Positions 1 through 10,639 of a stretch of DNA of 64,000 nt are shown here, one piece after another. The DNA lies in assembly GCF_026745355.1 (NCBI RefSeq), contig NC_079205.1:39343056-39407055 (forward strand). The letters are read 5' to 3'. This DNA is from Beta vulgaris subsp. vulgaris. Its lineage: Eukaryota > Streptophyta > Magnoliopsida > Caryophyllales > Amaranthaceae. Below the pieces are notes generated by a model. The model had not been told where the DNA came from and did no database searches. It saw only the letters and a list, made by a program, of their open reading frames with translations. Within the stretch, counting starts at the first letter, position 1. Every line of letters begins with the position of its first letter. Made by a program: the position numbers and the translations under genes.

Positions 1-538
1 AACCAACCACAACTCTTAATCAAGGTAACTTTCAAATTAGAGTATGAAAAGTTCAAGTTTACCTCAAAGCAGGAAGAACAATGCAATTGATTGACTAACC
101 AAGTAAGAACAACACCCCAAGTGCACTCCTTTGCTCCTTAATAACCACCAACTCCAAGAATCAAAAACCCCCCAAATTTTAGGGTTTTCAATGGATTTTG
201 TAAATAGAAAAGAAAAGTGGAGATTTTGGAAGATGATTGAGTGGGAAATGATATGAGTGAGGAAAAAGGATTGAATGAGTGAAAGAGAGGAATATGAGTG
301 AAGGAATTGAAGGGAGTCGTAAGGGCATGAGTAGTTGTGAGAAAAGAGAGAGAGAGGGTCGAAAATTGTGGAAGGAGGAAAGAAGCGTAAAGGGCGAAAG
401 AAAGACAATACCTAGCGGAAATACGCAGCTCCGCGACCGCGGCGAAATGGTCCGCGCCCGCGGTGAAGTCGCGGAGTTGCTCTCGGCAATTTCTCTTCTC
501 TTTTTTTTAAAAAAAAATCGAAGGGAGTGGTGATGAAA
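1..538 (-). repeat. Putative 3' LTR part of the gag-pro element
   Basis: This gene-free stretch lies beyond the protease end of the element. At 427-480 it carries GC-rich palindromic motifs (CCGCGACCGCGG and variants) followed by GTCGCGGAG and CTCTCGGCAA, matching a similar block in the 5' LTR near 4021-4056. A polypyrimidine stretch at 539-550 (purine-rich on the minus strand, GAAAGGGGTGGG) sits where a polypurine tract would be expected. The open frames here are low-complexity and look accidental. Confidence 0.45.
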
Positions 539-550
539 CCCACCCCTTTC

Positions 551-724
551 AGCTCTCTTGTTTTGCTTCAAAGGTTCTCCTACACAAAAATCAAAACACC
601 AAAACCACACAAAAACAAAACATAACAACTTATCTCCAAATAAAATATATACAAAACACGGGTTGCCTCCCGAGAAGCGCTTAGTTTAAAGTCGAAAGCT
701 CGACATCATGCAATCACAAAAGCT
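551..724. other. Non-coding linker between protease and putative 3' LTR
   Basis: This stretch contains GGGTTGCCTCCCGAGAAGCG at 660-679, a sequence I associate with the untranslated region of gag-pro gypsy elements in plants. No open frame or domain is visible. In an autonomous element the reverse transcriptase and integrase would lie in this interval, so the missing pol was lost here. Confidence 0.4.
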
Positions 725-1313
725 TTACCTCACATCAAACACATCATGAACACTAGGATTAACCACATCAATAGAGTAGATAGAGTGATCCTCGTTACAT
801 CCCATGGCATCATGCATTTTAAACTCAACGTTTTGACCATCAAACTGCATGATCAAAGAACCGGTGCCACAATCGATCCTAGCATTAGCCGTTTTCAAGA
901 ACGGCCTCCCTAAAAGAATAGGGGCGGAATGCCTATCATGCTCCATGTTAATTACATAAAAATCAGCAGGAAAAGTCATCTTATCAACTTCCACTAGAAC
1001 ATCTTTCAATACCCTCTAGGAATGGAAGTGGACCATCCGCTAATTGTATGACAACATTAGTAGGAAGCAATTCACCAAGTTCTACGGACTCATATAAGGA
1101 ATAAGGAAGCACATTAATGGAGGCTCCCAAATCTAGCATAGCCCTATCAATCTTTGTGTTACCAAGGGTGATAGGTATAGTGAACATGCCCGGATCATTG
1201 CATTTTTTTGGCATTCTCTTTTGAAAAACGGCGGAAACATGTTCACTAACCTTCACCTTTTGCTTCCCTTTTAAATTTTCTTCTTTTTGATGGAACAAAT
1301 TTCCTTCAACCAC
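725..1313 (-). pseudogene. Retroviral-type aspartic protease, Athila-like
   Basis: Two overlapping minus-strand frames (984-1313 and 725-1009) make a retropepsin-like domain. The first contains the catalytic-type triplet in LDLGASINVLPYSLY, where gypsy Athila-like proteases have D-L/T-G-A. The second contains ILLGRPFLKTA, the C-terminal protease motif with the usual G-R-P-F. The frame change near 1000 means the product is broken. The protease would cleave Gag. No reverse transcriptase follows it, which marks the element as non-autonomous. Confidence 0.75.
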
Positions 1314-1422
1314 TTAGCATACAAAGGCACATCTTTTATCAATTTTAACAAAGGAATATTTACGACACATTGACTAAATGTTTCATAAATATCCTTAGAA
1401 GATTCAAGCTTACGATTGTCCT

Positions 1423-3007
1423 TTAATGCTTCGGGAAATGGGGGTACCGGTTTAAATCCGGAAAAGATTTTACCTCTTGGTGAGAGCTAGGACTCACCAA
1501 TTTCTCAACTTCTTTTGATGGGACTAGAACCTCTACCTCCTCGTCCTTTGTTACAATCTCCTTCATAACCTTGCTGCTAGGCTCTAGATCCACCAACTCT
1601 TTGCCACTCCTCAAAGTCATGGCACTCACATTCTCTTGGATTCACCTCGGTTTGAGATGGTAGCTTCCCCGAACTTTGGGCCTCAAGTTTATTCACGACA
1701 CTAGACATTTGGCCCACTTGTGTTTCCAAATTGTGAATGCTAGACCTTGTCTCCTGTTGAAATTGCACCATGTTGGACTGCATAGTAGTCACATTTTGAG
1801 CCAAGGCCTTGATCATATCCTCGGTGGACATTGAGTTGGAGCTAGAGGATTTCCCTTGAGCTTGATATGGTGCTATGTAAGGAGGAGGGTTATGATTTTG
1901 TTGAAAATTCGGATTTCCTTGAAGAGTTGGATTCCCTTGCTTGTAACTCAAGGCCGGATGATCTCTCCATCCGGGATTGTAAGAATTTGAGAATGGATCA
2001 TACTTCCTTTGTCCTTGATATCCCACGGCATTCACCTCTCGGGTTTCCTCTTGCAAAGTCGGACAAGAATCGGTTGGATGATTGTGTTGGAACAAATACC
2101 ACAAGCCTTCACTTGTTGTTGATTGCACTCACCAAAAATTGCCGGAACATGCCCTTAAGGTCGGACACTTCCGACTCCAAAGATGATTTAGAACTTGCCG
2201 CTTTAACTCCCCTAGTGGTATTTCTCTTAGAATAAGTGCGGGAACTTTCAGCAAACTCACTTATGAGCTCCATGGCTTGTTGTGGTGTCTTATTATCAAT
2301 GTTACCCCCACAAGCAGCATTAACCATCCTTCTCTCATCAGGAAGGAGCCCACCAACTAAGTATAACACAAGATCTTTCTCGGCAAAACCATGATAGGGA
2401 AACAAGCAATGAGCCTCTTAAACCTCTCTAAGTAGTCATAAAGGATCTCATCATAACCTTGCTCGATGTTGCTAATGGCCCTCTTAAGCTCATTCAACTT
2501 GCTTGAAGGAAAGAACTTCTCCAAGAAAGCTTGTTTCATCCCCCTCCATGTGTCGATACTGTTGGGGCTCAAATGATGGAACCAATCATTAGCCTTATCC
2601 TTCAATGAAAAAGGAAAGGCCCGCAGTTTGATTTGATCCTCCGTAACACCCCTTGGCTGCATACTAGTACAAACAGCATGGAATTCAGCAAGATGTTTGA
2701 TTGGATCCTCCCCATTTAAACCATGGAAGCTTGGCAGTAGATGAACAAGACCCGACTTCAGCTCAAAAGTAACATTCTCCCCAAACTCTGGATATTGAAT
2801 GGCCAATGGTGCTTGGTCCAGATTAGGAGCAGAAAGCTCCCTCAATGTCGGATCAGCTCTAGGCGGCATCTCTTCTTCCTCAATACCAATGTAGAAAGGT
2901 AACTCACGGAAATGACCCCGAATCTCCTTCCTCAACCTATAAAGTGTCCTTTCGATCTCTGAGTCAAACAACAAAGATCCAATATGAGAAGCACGGGTGT
3001 GAACCAT
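1423..3007 (-). pseudogene. Gag polyprotein, Athila-like, frameshifted
   Basis: The frame opens with an ATG at 3007, 68 bases after the primer site. The first 216 codons hold a plant gypsy Gag (retrotransposon gag family) core, recognisable from FHGLNGEDPIKHLAEF, LKDKANDWFHHL and AFLEKFFPSSKLNELK. A frameshift near 2400 moves the protein into the 2109-2405 frame, another near 2120 moves it into 1577-2128, and a further frame covers 1423-1629. A degenerate zinc-knuckle remnant is visible around 2060-2110. The MSTEDMIKAL to KLEAQ stretch near 1650-1830 also occurs in the gag scrap at 9848-10102, so the two remnants are related. The gag is not translatable as one protein. Confidence 0.8.
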
Positions 3008-3074
3008 AAGACGGGTTCACACACCAACAATAAAAGTAAACAAACACACAAATAACAACCCAAACTTGCTGCCT

Positions 3075-3092
3075 TCCCCGGCAACGGCGCCA
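3075..3092 (-). other. Primer-binding site, tRNA-Asp type
   Basis: The minus strand reads TGGCGCCGTTGCCGGGGA, the exact complement of the 3' end of plant tRNA-Asp including CCA. Athila-like gypsy elements use this primer. It sits four bases inside the TG..CA-type LTR boundary at 3097 and fixes the element's orientation as minus. Confidence 0.85.
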
Positions 3093-3096
3093 AATT

Positions 3097-4440
3097 TGGC
3101 AAGGCCTAAGTCGTATCGGCTAACGTGCAAATAAATCAATACTACCCTACACAAACGTAGTATAAGGAAGTAAGGTTCGAATCCACGGAGAAGGTAGGTT
3201 TGGCTTGACTAGACGTGCGCTATGGTAACAATGGGGGGGTTTTGAGGAATGAAAATTAAACAAACAAGGCAAAAACAAGGAAAATCAAATAATAAACGAG
3301 ATCTTGGCAATCAATCTTCACAACCAATTCAACCCTTGATCATTGAGCAATTCAACACCTAAGTTACTTGAACGCCCTATTGTGAATCATAAGATTCAAT
3401 CTCCCCTAACGTAGTGGTAAGACTAAGCGAGCGGTCTAATCTTACCCTTAATGGCATAACAACCTAGTCCAAGCGTTCTAGATTCAATTAAGCAATTAGA
3501 TAACAACTAGGGAGATTCCAATAGGGTAATCTAGCATTCACACAAGCGGTCGAATGCGAAATTATATGATGATTCTTCTTATACTCAATCATCCACGAGC
3601 GTGCAATAATTGGGCATAAACTACAACCCTAGATAATCTCAAAGCAGACAATTATCTAGATAGTAGAGATTGCAATAAGCAAGAAGTTAATTGATCAAGT
3701 TAACTTAAGCACAAAAACAATCAAACATGAAGAACATGAAGAATCATCAACATTCAAGCAAATTAAAAGAAGAATTGAACTCACAAGTTGATTAAAATGG
3801 TTGATTCGATTGATACACCAAGATGGAAGATTAGCTTTCCATAATATAAAGGATTACAATATTTTCTTTGAGTTCTCTCTCAAACATATGAAAAACGATA
3901 CCAAACACAAAGGACGAAATGTTCCTTTAATCAGCAAAACAGGAGAAGACGAAAAGTCGAAATCCACGTTGCAGGGCTCCGCGACCGCGGAGGAAATCGC
4001 CGCGACCGCGGAGGGGGTCCGCGACCGCGGTGAGGTCGCGGAGATGCTCACGGCAAATTCCTTTGATTTCCTCCGAAATTCGTCGCGACCGCGGTCATGT
4101 GCTCCGTGACCGCGGAGGCTGCCGGTACATCTTCCTTCTTCTTTCCTTGGATGCTTCCTCATTTGATTAACACTCCTTCCCATCTTGTTTCCTTGCCACT
4201 TAAATGCACTTTGATGACTAATTCCACTTGTACACTTGACTTTGTGACTTGGCATTTTCTTCAATAGCAAATTGTGCCCATTGAACCCTCTCACCAACAT
4301 AATAAATAAACCAAATACCAATTGTTGAGAAAGAGTTGAAAATCATACCAAAATATGTTCAAGTCCACACAAAAATAGCCAAATAAGTACTGAAAAATGC
4401 CATATGAACATGGCATATCAATATATTACACATACACACT
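3097..4440 (-). repeat. 5' LTR of the gag-pro element
   Basis: The LTR starts at TGGCAAGG next to the primer site and runs right. It contains AAGGTTCGAATCCACGGAG-like sequence near 3172-3190, AC-rich tracts and the GC motif cluster at 3979-4121. No gene is present; the frames at 3801-4321 cross the GC motifs in both directions and are not credible genes. The outer end is not defined by a clean target duplication and is placed just before the hAT-like MITE. Confidence 0.5.
3979..4121. repeat. GC-rich palindromic motif cluster (CCGCGACCGCGG)
   Basis: About five to six irregularly spaced copies of TCCGCGACCGCGG or close variants lie within 140 bases of otherwise AT-rich LTR. Each core is nearly self-complementary. 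Two related copies occur at 427-480. The spacing is uneven, so this is a dispersed motif cluster rather than a satellite. Confidence 0.8.
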
Positions 4441-4454
4441 AATTAAATCACTAA

Positions 4455-5099
4455 TTACATACTAGGGATGGCAATCCAGTCCGAATTCGACCCTAGTCCG
4501 CTCCGATCCGAAGGAAAAAATCCGAGTTGACTCCGACAAAAAAGTAATCCGACTCCGACTCCGTTTAAAAAATCCGACTCCGAGTCGAAGGAGGGTCGGA
4601 GTCGGATCTCATAAAATAATCCGACATCCGAATCCGACTCCGACTTTGAGTCAATCAATCCTTTTTTCTTATCTATATAATGTATTATTTATGTATAATC
4701 TGACTTCGACTTTCAGCCAATTGTATTATATAAGATTCTCCCATAGAAAAAATGATTGTTAAAAATAATAGTAATAATCATATTATTTATACTATATAAG
4801 ATTTCTATATGATGACTAGAATAAATTGTAATGATTAAATTATTGTATTATAGAAGACTATTCTATTATAAAAAATTGGAAGAAAAATAAGTCGGATCAG
4901 GTTTGGAGTCGGATGTTAAAATATTAAGTCGGATGTCCGGATTTTAAGTCGGGTCGGATCTCGGAGTCGGATTTTCGAATTTTAAGTCGGGTCGGAGTCG
5001 GAGTTGGACTCAGATTTAAAATCCGACTTTCTATAGGGTCGGAGTCGGATTATGCATAATCCGGTCCAAATCCGACCCGTTGCCATTCCTATTACACAC
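4455..5099. mobile_element. hAT-like MITE with TAGGGATGGCAA ends
   Basis: The terminal inverted repeats are TAGGGATGGCAA (4463-4474) and TTGCCATTCCTA (5080-5091). The flanks are an 8-bp target duplication with one mismatch: TTACATAC (4455-4462) and TTACACAC (5092-5099). An 8-bp duplication is characteristic of hAT transposition. The interior is non-coding and built of many GTCGGAGTCGGAT-like units in both orientations around an AT-rich centre. The 629-bp size and lack of coding make it a non-autonomous element. Confidence 0.85.
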
Positions 5100-6431
5100 T
5101 GATCTCAATCTTAATTAAGAAACACTCTTTCCTTACCATAATAACACCTGAACTTAATGCTAAATCATCATATAATTTCCACCGCCTTCCACCAAAATAC
5201 GTATACGAAACAAAACGAAAAATCAGAAACATACATCCCAAACTAAAACAAAAAATACACACTGGCATACAACTAAAAATTCAGTGAAATACATCCACAT
5301 TAATTCCAAACTAAAAAAAATACAATCTACATACAAAAATTGCAAAATATGGAATAAACGAAAAAATCTAAAAAAATAAAAGACCTAAAAAAATGAAAAA
5401 AAAAGAAAAAAACTGATATGAAAATCAATGAAAACAAACCTTGATCTAAAAAATGAAAAAAAAGGAAAAAACGGAAATCAAAATTAACGAAAACAAACCT
5501 AGATTTAAAAAAACAAAAAAAAAGGAAAAAAATATGAAATGAAAATTAACAAAAATAAACCTGGATCTAAAAAAACTCAAAAATACAATCTACATACAAA
5601 ACAAAAACTCAAACCCATGGAAGATATTTAACAAGACCGCTGAATGCCGCTGAACTCGTCGCCTCCTTCACCGACTCTTCCGATTGTATTTGCGAAGAAG
5701 GAGATGCATCATTGGCGGTTAAAGTTGAAGTTGGAGCATCAAATGGACTCAAAATTATCAATTTTGCACCTGAAGGAAGAGATGCATCAATCCCGCCTTC
5801 ATTCTCTTATTTTGCACCTGAATCAATAAATACGATGCTCGCCTGCAAAATCTCAAGTGGCAACTCAAAATCAAGAAATTATTCTCTAGTTTTGTTTGGT
5901 CTAGGGTTATGGAGACTTAAAATCAAGAGGAGTTAGAGAGATTTAGAGGGTTAGGAGAAAAAAAAGGGCGAGTGAGAGAGTGAGAAATGAGGGATTTAGT
6001 TTTGGCTAAGGGTTTCGTGGGTTAGGGGGAAGTGTTGTGGTATTTGAGAATGAGAGGATGTTAGGGTTAATGAGAGAGAGAGGCGTGAAATGGAGATGAA
6101 GGAGCTGGTGAAAACGCGGGTTTTAATTCAGTGAGAAATGGGTAGGTTCTAGTTTGGGGGGCTTTTATATTAAACGGGAAATGGGCTATGCAATTGAGGG
6201 AAATGGGCTGGTGAAGGGACTAGTGAGGACACGGGTTTTGTTTTAGAAAAAAAAGGGAAAATCTTATGCGGTCCTAGAAACCGCATTAGATTATAAAAAA
6301 ACGCATCAGTTTTTTAATCTGATGCAGTCCACAAGAGGACCACATCAAATTTTCCTTCCAGCTTTCCTTCTCATTTTTTTTAATTGATTCTCTGATGCAA
6401 TTTTGTAAAAATCGCATCTGTTACTAAGTGA
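5100..6431. mobile_element. Probable CACTA-like remnant with GATGCGG-type subterminal repeats
   Basis: The right end (about 6265-6431) has repeated GATGC/GCATC motifs in both orientations (TGCGGTCC, AACCGCAT, GCATCAG, GATGCAG), then GCATCTGTTACTAAGTG. Read on the minus strand this gives a CACTTAGTAAC end, then motif-rich sequence, a CT-rich leader containing AACCCT motifs, and A/T-rich interior. That order matches the better-defined CACTA elements at 25972-27526 and 38425-40070. No left terminus was found. The small frames at 5644-5936 have no recognisable domain; 5100-5640 is A-rich and gene-free. Confidence 0.4.
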
Positions 6432-7493
6432 CGGATGAGGTTCAATTTGGATTGTTTTGAGGAAAAGTATGGTGCAGGAACAATGTCAAACTGTATATGT
6501 GCGGTTCAGTTTGAGTTACTTCCCACACCGCACCAACCCAACCGACAAATAGTTCTAAACGACACTGTCAAATCAGGCAGAGTACAAAATATAGATGGAG
6601 TGCCTATTAGCTTATAATATAATTACTACTAGTAATATTATAGCTATACTACATAGTGTGAATATTGTAAGTAGCGTTAAAATTCAAGTGAGAACACTAA
6701 AAGAATCCAGAGAAATTACCTAACGTTCTGTTACCTAACTCACTTGGAATATTGAAATCAAAATTTTAAAAATTTGACCATGCAATCATGTTTACATTAG
6801 TTATTATTATACATAAAAACTAAATTTAGAATAACAATTTCCAATCAAGTCTAATAAACTTTAATGAAATTAGAGCCAATCATGTCTAATAATCTCAATT
6901 CAGATCTAATATGACTAGAAAATTTCAAGTGAAAAATAAATGATTCTCAATTTGCCGCGCATCAGGCTCATAGCTTCAAGGCCAAGTCACGGGATCAAAC
7001 TCCGAGAGTCTTTATGAGTGAGATTCTCATTACCATCCCCCTCCACTCTCATTTTATTGAGTTGATTTGCGAAATGAGTTTAACCTACAAAACTGATTGA
7101 TACATCTTCGAGATATGTCAATTTAGTAAGCTCTTTTTTCTTTTCTAAGTACTAAAAAAAATTGAAATAATGACTAGATACGATAAAGATTTGTTTTAGT
7201 ACAAGGATTCTTTTGCAAGTGATCAAATTGTATTTGAATTATTTATTTTTTTCCCATACTTCATGTTCTTCAACCTTTATTTATTTTGTCTCAACGAAAT
7301 TTTCTAATTAAACAAAGGACAACTAAATTTGAGACAAAGGTTTTAGCAACTACAAGTATGAGACAAGAGGTAAGAATCAAAGATTATCATGGACTCCAAT
7401 CTGGAGGATGTCATCCTATATTTTACAGCATTATATTACTTCTTGTTTCCTTTTATCTTCACATCATAATATCCCTAATCAAGTATCTTAAAG

Positions 7494-7900
7494 CATACAA
7501 GTAGACCTGGTTATTGGACGGGTCGGGTCAGGGTCAATGCGGGTCGGAAGCGGGTCGGGTCATAAGAGGGTCGCCTCATAAAAGGTCGGTAGCAGGCCTG
7601 GCCAAATGGGTAGAGGGCTTATAGCGGGCCGATAATGGGCGGGTCGGTAAACGAGCAAGAAAAACAAGGAACAAAAAGAGCCAAAAGTAAGTATAAATGA
7701 ATGCGAATCCGAATATGTAATTGTTTTTACAAAACTTATTTTATTTTTTAAAATTATTGGATTTCTTTGTTGACCCTATAATGACCCTATTCAATAATGA
7801 CCCTGTCCAATAAAACCATGTCCAATAAAAGCCCTGTAAAATTAACCCTAACCCTTTAACCATTGGGCTACCCTGTCCAATAACCACGTCTACATACAAG
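7494..7900. mobile_element. hAT-like MITE nested in copy A
   Basis: The inverted ends are TAGACCTGGTTATTGGAC (7502-7519) and GTCCAATAACCACGTCTA (7875-7892), with one mismatch. A perfect 8-bp target duplication, CATACAAG, flanks them at 7494-7501 and 7893-7900. The 391-bp interior is non-coding, with GGGTCGG-rich sequence on the left and GACCCTATAATGACCC-type sequence on the right. The same insertion at the same site is present in copy B, so it predates the duplication. Confidence 0.9.
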
Positions 7901-8053
7901 TAACTACAAAAATATCACAAAATTATTGCAGCCCTAAAAAAATAAAAATAGAAAACAACGAAACAACAAGATCATCCAAACTAATTAACATAAAAGAAAT
8001 CATAAACAACTGAAAACAAAATCTACTTACTTTAAGATACTCAAGTATCCACT

Positions 8054-8690
8054 AATTATGCATCTTTCTTGAGCAAACTTTCACCATCAAACCAAGTGTC
8101 TTTATCCCTCGTGTCCGCTACATTTGAGATGTTGGAATTCAATCACTTGGAATATTATGATGAAGTTGGAGTAGAAATTGAGGTTTACTATGGTTGGGAA
8201 GAAGGCCTAAATTCTCCTACAAAGATTCTGCGTCTTCAGCTACAACAAGAACCGATCCCTTGCTGCCGTTTCGTGTTTCAACGCCAAGTAGTGGGTTGTA
8301 TTTTCTTGGGTATGATGTTCTTGATCATATGTTTAATATACTCGAGTTTGTACGTTATTTCGATGCCAATTTTTGTAATTCTTTTCCTGAGACATCGGTA
8401 GCGACGAGACTAAGGGATCGATTTCAGAACGGGTATGGAATAAGGGCTACTAATGTTTATACCCCTCGTAAGATTATACATGGTTTGCAGTTGAAGATGG
8501 ATAAGTTTGGTAGTCGACGGAATGTTGTCAAATTATTTCTGGGTCTAGTTTTACACTTTGACAGAGACTTTCATGGCAAAACGATTATAGTTCATGGCAA
8601 AACGATTATAGATCATCCGGCAGTAAAGAAATATAATCTTTTTGCCATGACAAATAAAAAACTAGTTACAAAAGATCAAAAAGTAAAATA
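8054..8690 (+). pseudogene. Unknown gene fragment, copy A (frameshifted)
   Basis: I do not recognise this family. Two overlapping frames (8069-8401 and 8194-8691) encode one protein piece interrupted by a single-base deletion at about 8259-8261. Copy C at 28231-28241 has the extra base and stays in frame there. Recognisable stretches are NHLEYYDEVGVEIEVYYGW, FRVSTPSSGLYFLGYDV and RDRFQNGYGIRATNVYTPRK. The apparent N-terminus is a TTG, not an ATG, so the true start lies upstream and is absent here; copy C carries that upstream part. The composition suggests a mixed alpha/beta protein without signal peptide. The 3' end runs into A-rich CACTA-derived DNA. Confidence 0.6.
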
Positions 8691-9724
8691 AAAAGCAAAA
8701 ATAACAAAACAACTATTACAACTTAATGACTCATTACAAAAATTATAATAAAAACAAAAAATAAGAAACTGAACTAAAAAACGAAAAAAATAAAAAAAAA
8801 ATCCTAAAACGAAAAATCTACCAACACTAAAACGAGAAATCACAAATAGATCTTAAAAAAAAAGAAGAGAAAAACGAAAAAAAAAAGAAAACGAAAAACT
8901 GAAACGAAAATTTTAAAAAACAGATCTCCGGTGGTCAGAAACGAACAAAGGACTACTGGATTTCGCAGTGCTCGCATCAACGGCTCACATCAACCACCGG
9001 ATTTCGATGAACGAAGAGGAGAGTGAACGACGAGGAGAGTGAACGGCTCGCATCAATGGCTCGCATCTGTCTCTCATTGATGGCGACGAACAACGAGGAG
9101 AATGAACGAAAAGGGTGGCGACGGTGTTGATGATGAGAGGGTAACGACGAACGAGGGAGGAAGCAAAGCCGGTGGATTTGTTACGACAAACGACGAGATT
9201 GAGATGTTCGGCTATTTTATTTCGTGGGTAGGAGAGAGGCCAGAGACAAGAAGAGGGTAGGAGAGAGGAGATCAGAGAGAGGAGATGAGAGAGGAGATCA
9301 GAGAGAGGAGATGAGAGAGCTTCAGAATCAGGGATGACCGGAGGAGAGAATACATTAGGGACTGGTGAGAGAGGCTGTTGAAAGGCGTGTTTGAGTGTGA
9401 GAGTATGAGAGAGGCATTATATGCGAAACCCTAAATTTTTTTAAATACTTTTTAATAATATTGCTGCGGTTTTGTCAAAAACCGCAGCAATACATTAAAA
9501 TATTATTTTTTTAATATTATTTTAATATATTGCTACGGTTTTTGACAAAACCGCAGCAGTATATCTAGTCAAATGGTCAATATTTTTTTCAAAAATTTTC
9601 CATTGATAAACCGCAGCAATATCTTTATTTTATATTTTACCTTTTATTTTTACGTGATATATTGCTGCGTATGGGTAAAACCGTAACAATACCACCGCAG
9701 CAATAAACAATTATTCTACTAGTG
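8691..9724 (-). mobile_element. Truncated non-autonomous CACTA element
   Basis: One terminus is present: TTCTACTAGTG at 9714-9724, the complement of CACTAGTAGAA. Next to it (about 9465-9720) lie many TTGCTGCGGTTTT and AAACCGCAGCAAT subterminal repeats. Read on the minus strand, the element then has a CT-rich leader (TCTCTCTCATACTCTC), AAACCCTAAA-type sequence near 9426, coding-like CG-rich sequence and an A/T-rich tail. It matches the first two-thirds of the complete element at 38425-40070, including a shared tract near 8715-8760. The opposite terminus is missing; the element is truncated against copy A. No transposase is encoded. Confidence 0.8.
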
Positions 9725-10470
9725 GCCCCGGGAAACCAATAGAGCCCGCAACAGTATAACCGTCCTCTACCTCCTTACCTGAGACACTAGGAGCAAGGAG
9801 CTCCACATTTTAGGCCGCAAGGACAAGTACAAGGACTGAGTACCAACATGTCAACTGAAGACATGATGAATGCTTTAACTAAAAATGTGCCTAACATGCA
9901 GGGAAATATGGTTCAGTTTCAGGAGGAGACCCGATCGAGCATCAAGAATTTGGAGCAACAAATGAGTCAGGTCTCTGGAGCAGTGAGCCGGTTAGAGGCT
10001 CAAGATACGGGAAAGCTACCGTCTCAAACGGAGCTTAACCCGAAACAGAATGCAAGTGCAATCACTTTGAGGAGCGAAAAGAGAATAAAAAGGAAGAGAT
10101 AAAGAGGTCGAGGAGGAGGTTGTTGTTTATGAGACAGAACCCGAGCCAGAGCCAGAGGCAGAACCTGAGCCTTACACATCTCTCGTGAGAAGCCCAAGAA
10201 ATCAACACCTCCACCACTTTACGAGCCAGCTCCTCCTTCCCAGAAGCACTACGAGACAATCGAAAAAAGGAGTGTGATCGTGACATTCACGAGACTTTTC
10301 GTAAATGTGAGGTAAATATTCCCCTTTTGGATGCTTTGAAGCAAAGTCCTAGTTATTATATATTTCTTAAGGAAATGTGTACTACAAAAAGGAAACAAAG
10401 GTTAAGGGGAGCCCAAAAGGTAAAGGTTAGCGAGCATGTCTCTGCCATTTTTTAAAAGGCACTACCTCCG
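9725..10470 (+). pseudogene. Athila-like Gag C-terminal scrap
   Basis: The frame 9848-10102 begins MSTEDMMNALTKNVPNMQ and continues through SSIKNLEQQMSQVSGAV to SQTELNPKQNASAITLRS. This closely parallels the minus-strand gag remnant near 1620-1830. After a frame change the sequence continues with glutamate/proline-rich coding-like sequence to about 10300, then the start of the protease linker (AAGGTTAGCGAGCATGTCTC near 10423). It has stops and frameshifts and lacks both ends. The truncated CACTA abuts it at 9724. Confidence 0.75.
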
Positions 10471-10482
10471 AAGTGCAAGTCA

Positions 10483-10639
10483 AATGAACATATGTATATC
10501 TCTAGTTGGTACATGTTCATTAGTATTGATGCTTTTGTACATAATGTAGTCTTTTATATTCATAGTGGGTATGATTCTCTTATTACGGATGTGTATAAAT
10601 ATGCATGTACTAATTTTAGAATCTCGTAGAGTAGCTTCC
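10483..10639 (+). repeat. Direct repeat R1
   Basis: About 155 bases (CTCTAGTTGGTACATG through TCGTAGAGTAGC) recur in the same orientation at 12265-12424 with scattered mismatches. The repeat is AT-rich and non-coding. The pair brackets the minisatellite and about 1 kb of AT-rich DNA. It does not start and end TG..CA, so it is not read as an LTR. Confidence 0.75.

Larger units (their letters stand above)
1..4440 (-). mobile_element. Non-autonomous Athila-like Ty3/gypsy element (gag-protease only)
   Basis: Read on the minus strand, a tRNA-Asp-type primer site (3075-3092) is followed by gag (3007 down to about 1423) and an aspartic protease region (1313 to 725). Non-coding sequence then follows, with no reverse transcriptase, RNase H or integrase. 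This gag-pro-only layout is what a non-autonomous gypsy element, mobilised in trans, would show. The right flank from 3097 is the 5' LTR. The left flank (1 to about 540) shares GC-rich CGACCGCGG motifs with it and is probably the 3' LTR, cut by the window edge. The two flanks align only loosely, so the element is old or the left flank belongs to a related subfamily. The outer right limit (about 4440) is approximate. Confidence 0.7.
6478..8690 (+). repeat. Copy A of a 2.2-kb duplicated segment
   Basis: This segment matches 13284-15409 (copy B) in direct orientation with only scattered differences, beginning at ATGTCAAAC and ending in the ATAATCTTTTTGCC region. It holds an AT-rich left part, a conserved small frame (7286-7504), a nested hAT-like MITE (7502-7892) and a broken unknown gene piece (8054-8690). 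The small frame ends at a TAG made by the MITE's first bases, so it is not a natural C-terminus. The flanks differ outside the duplicated block. No primer site, polypurine tract or target duplication supports reading the two copies as LTRs. Confidence 0.8.

Noticed and set aside
6940..7060. A SINE or tRNA-derived sequence (B-box-like GGAGTTTGATCCC on the minus strand)
   Set aside because: Only a loose B-box match; no A-box at proper spacing, no defined ends or poly-A tail. It recurs only because copy B duplicates it.
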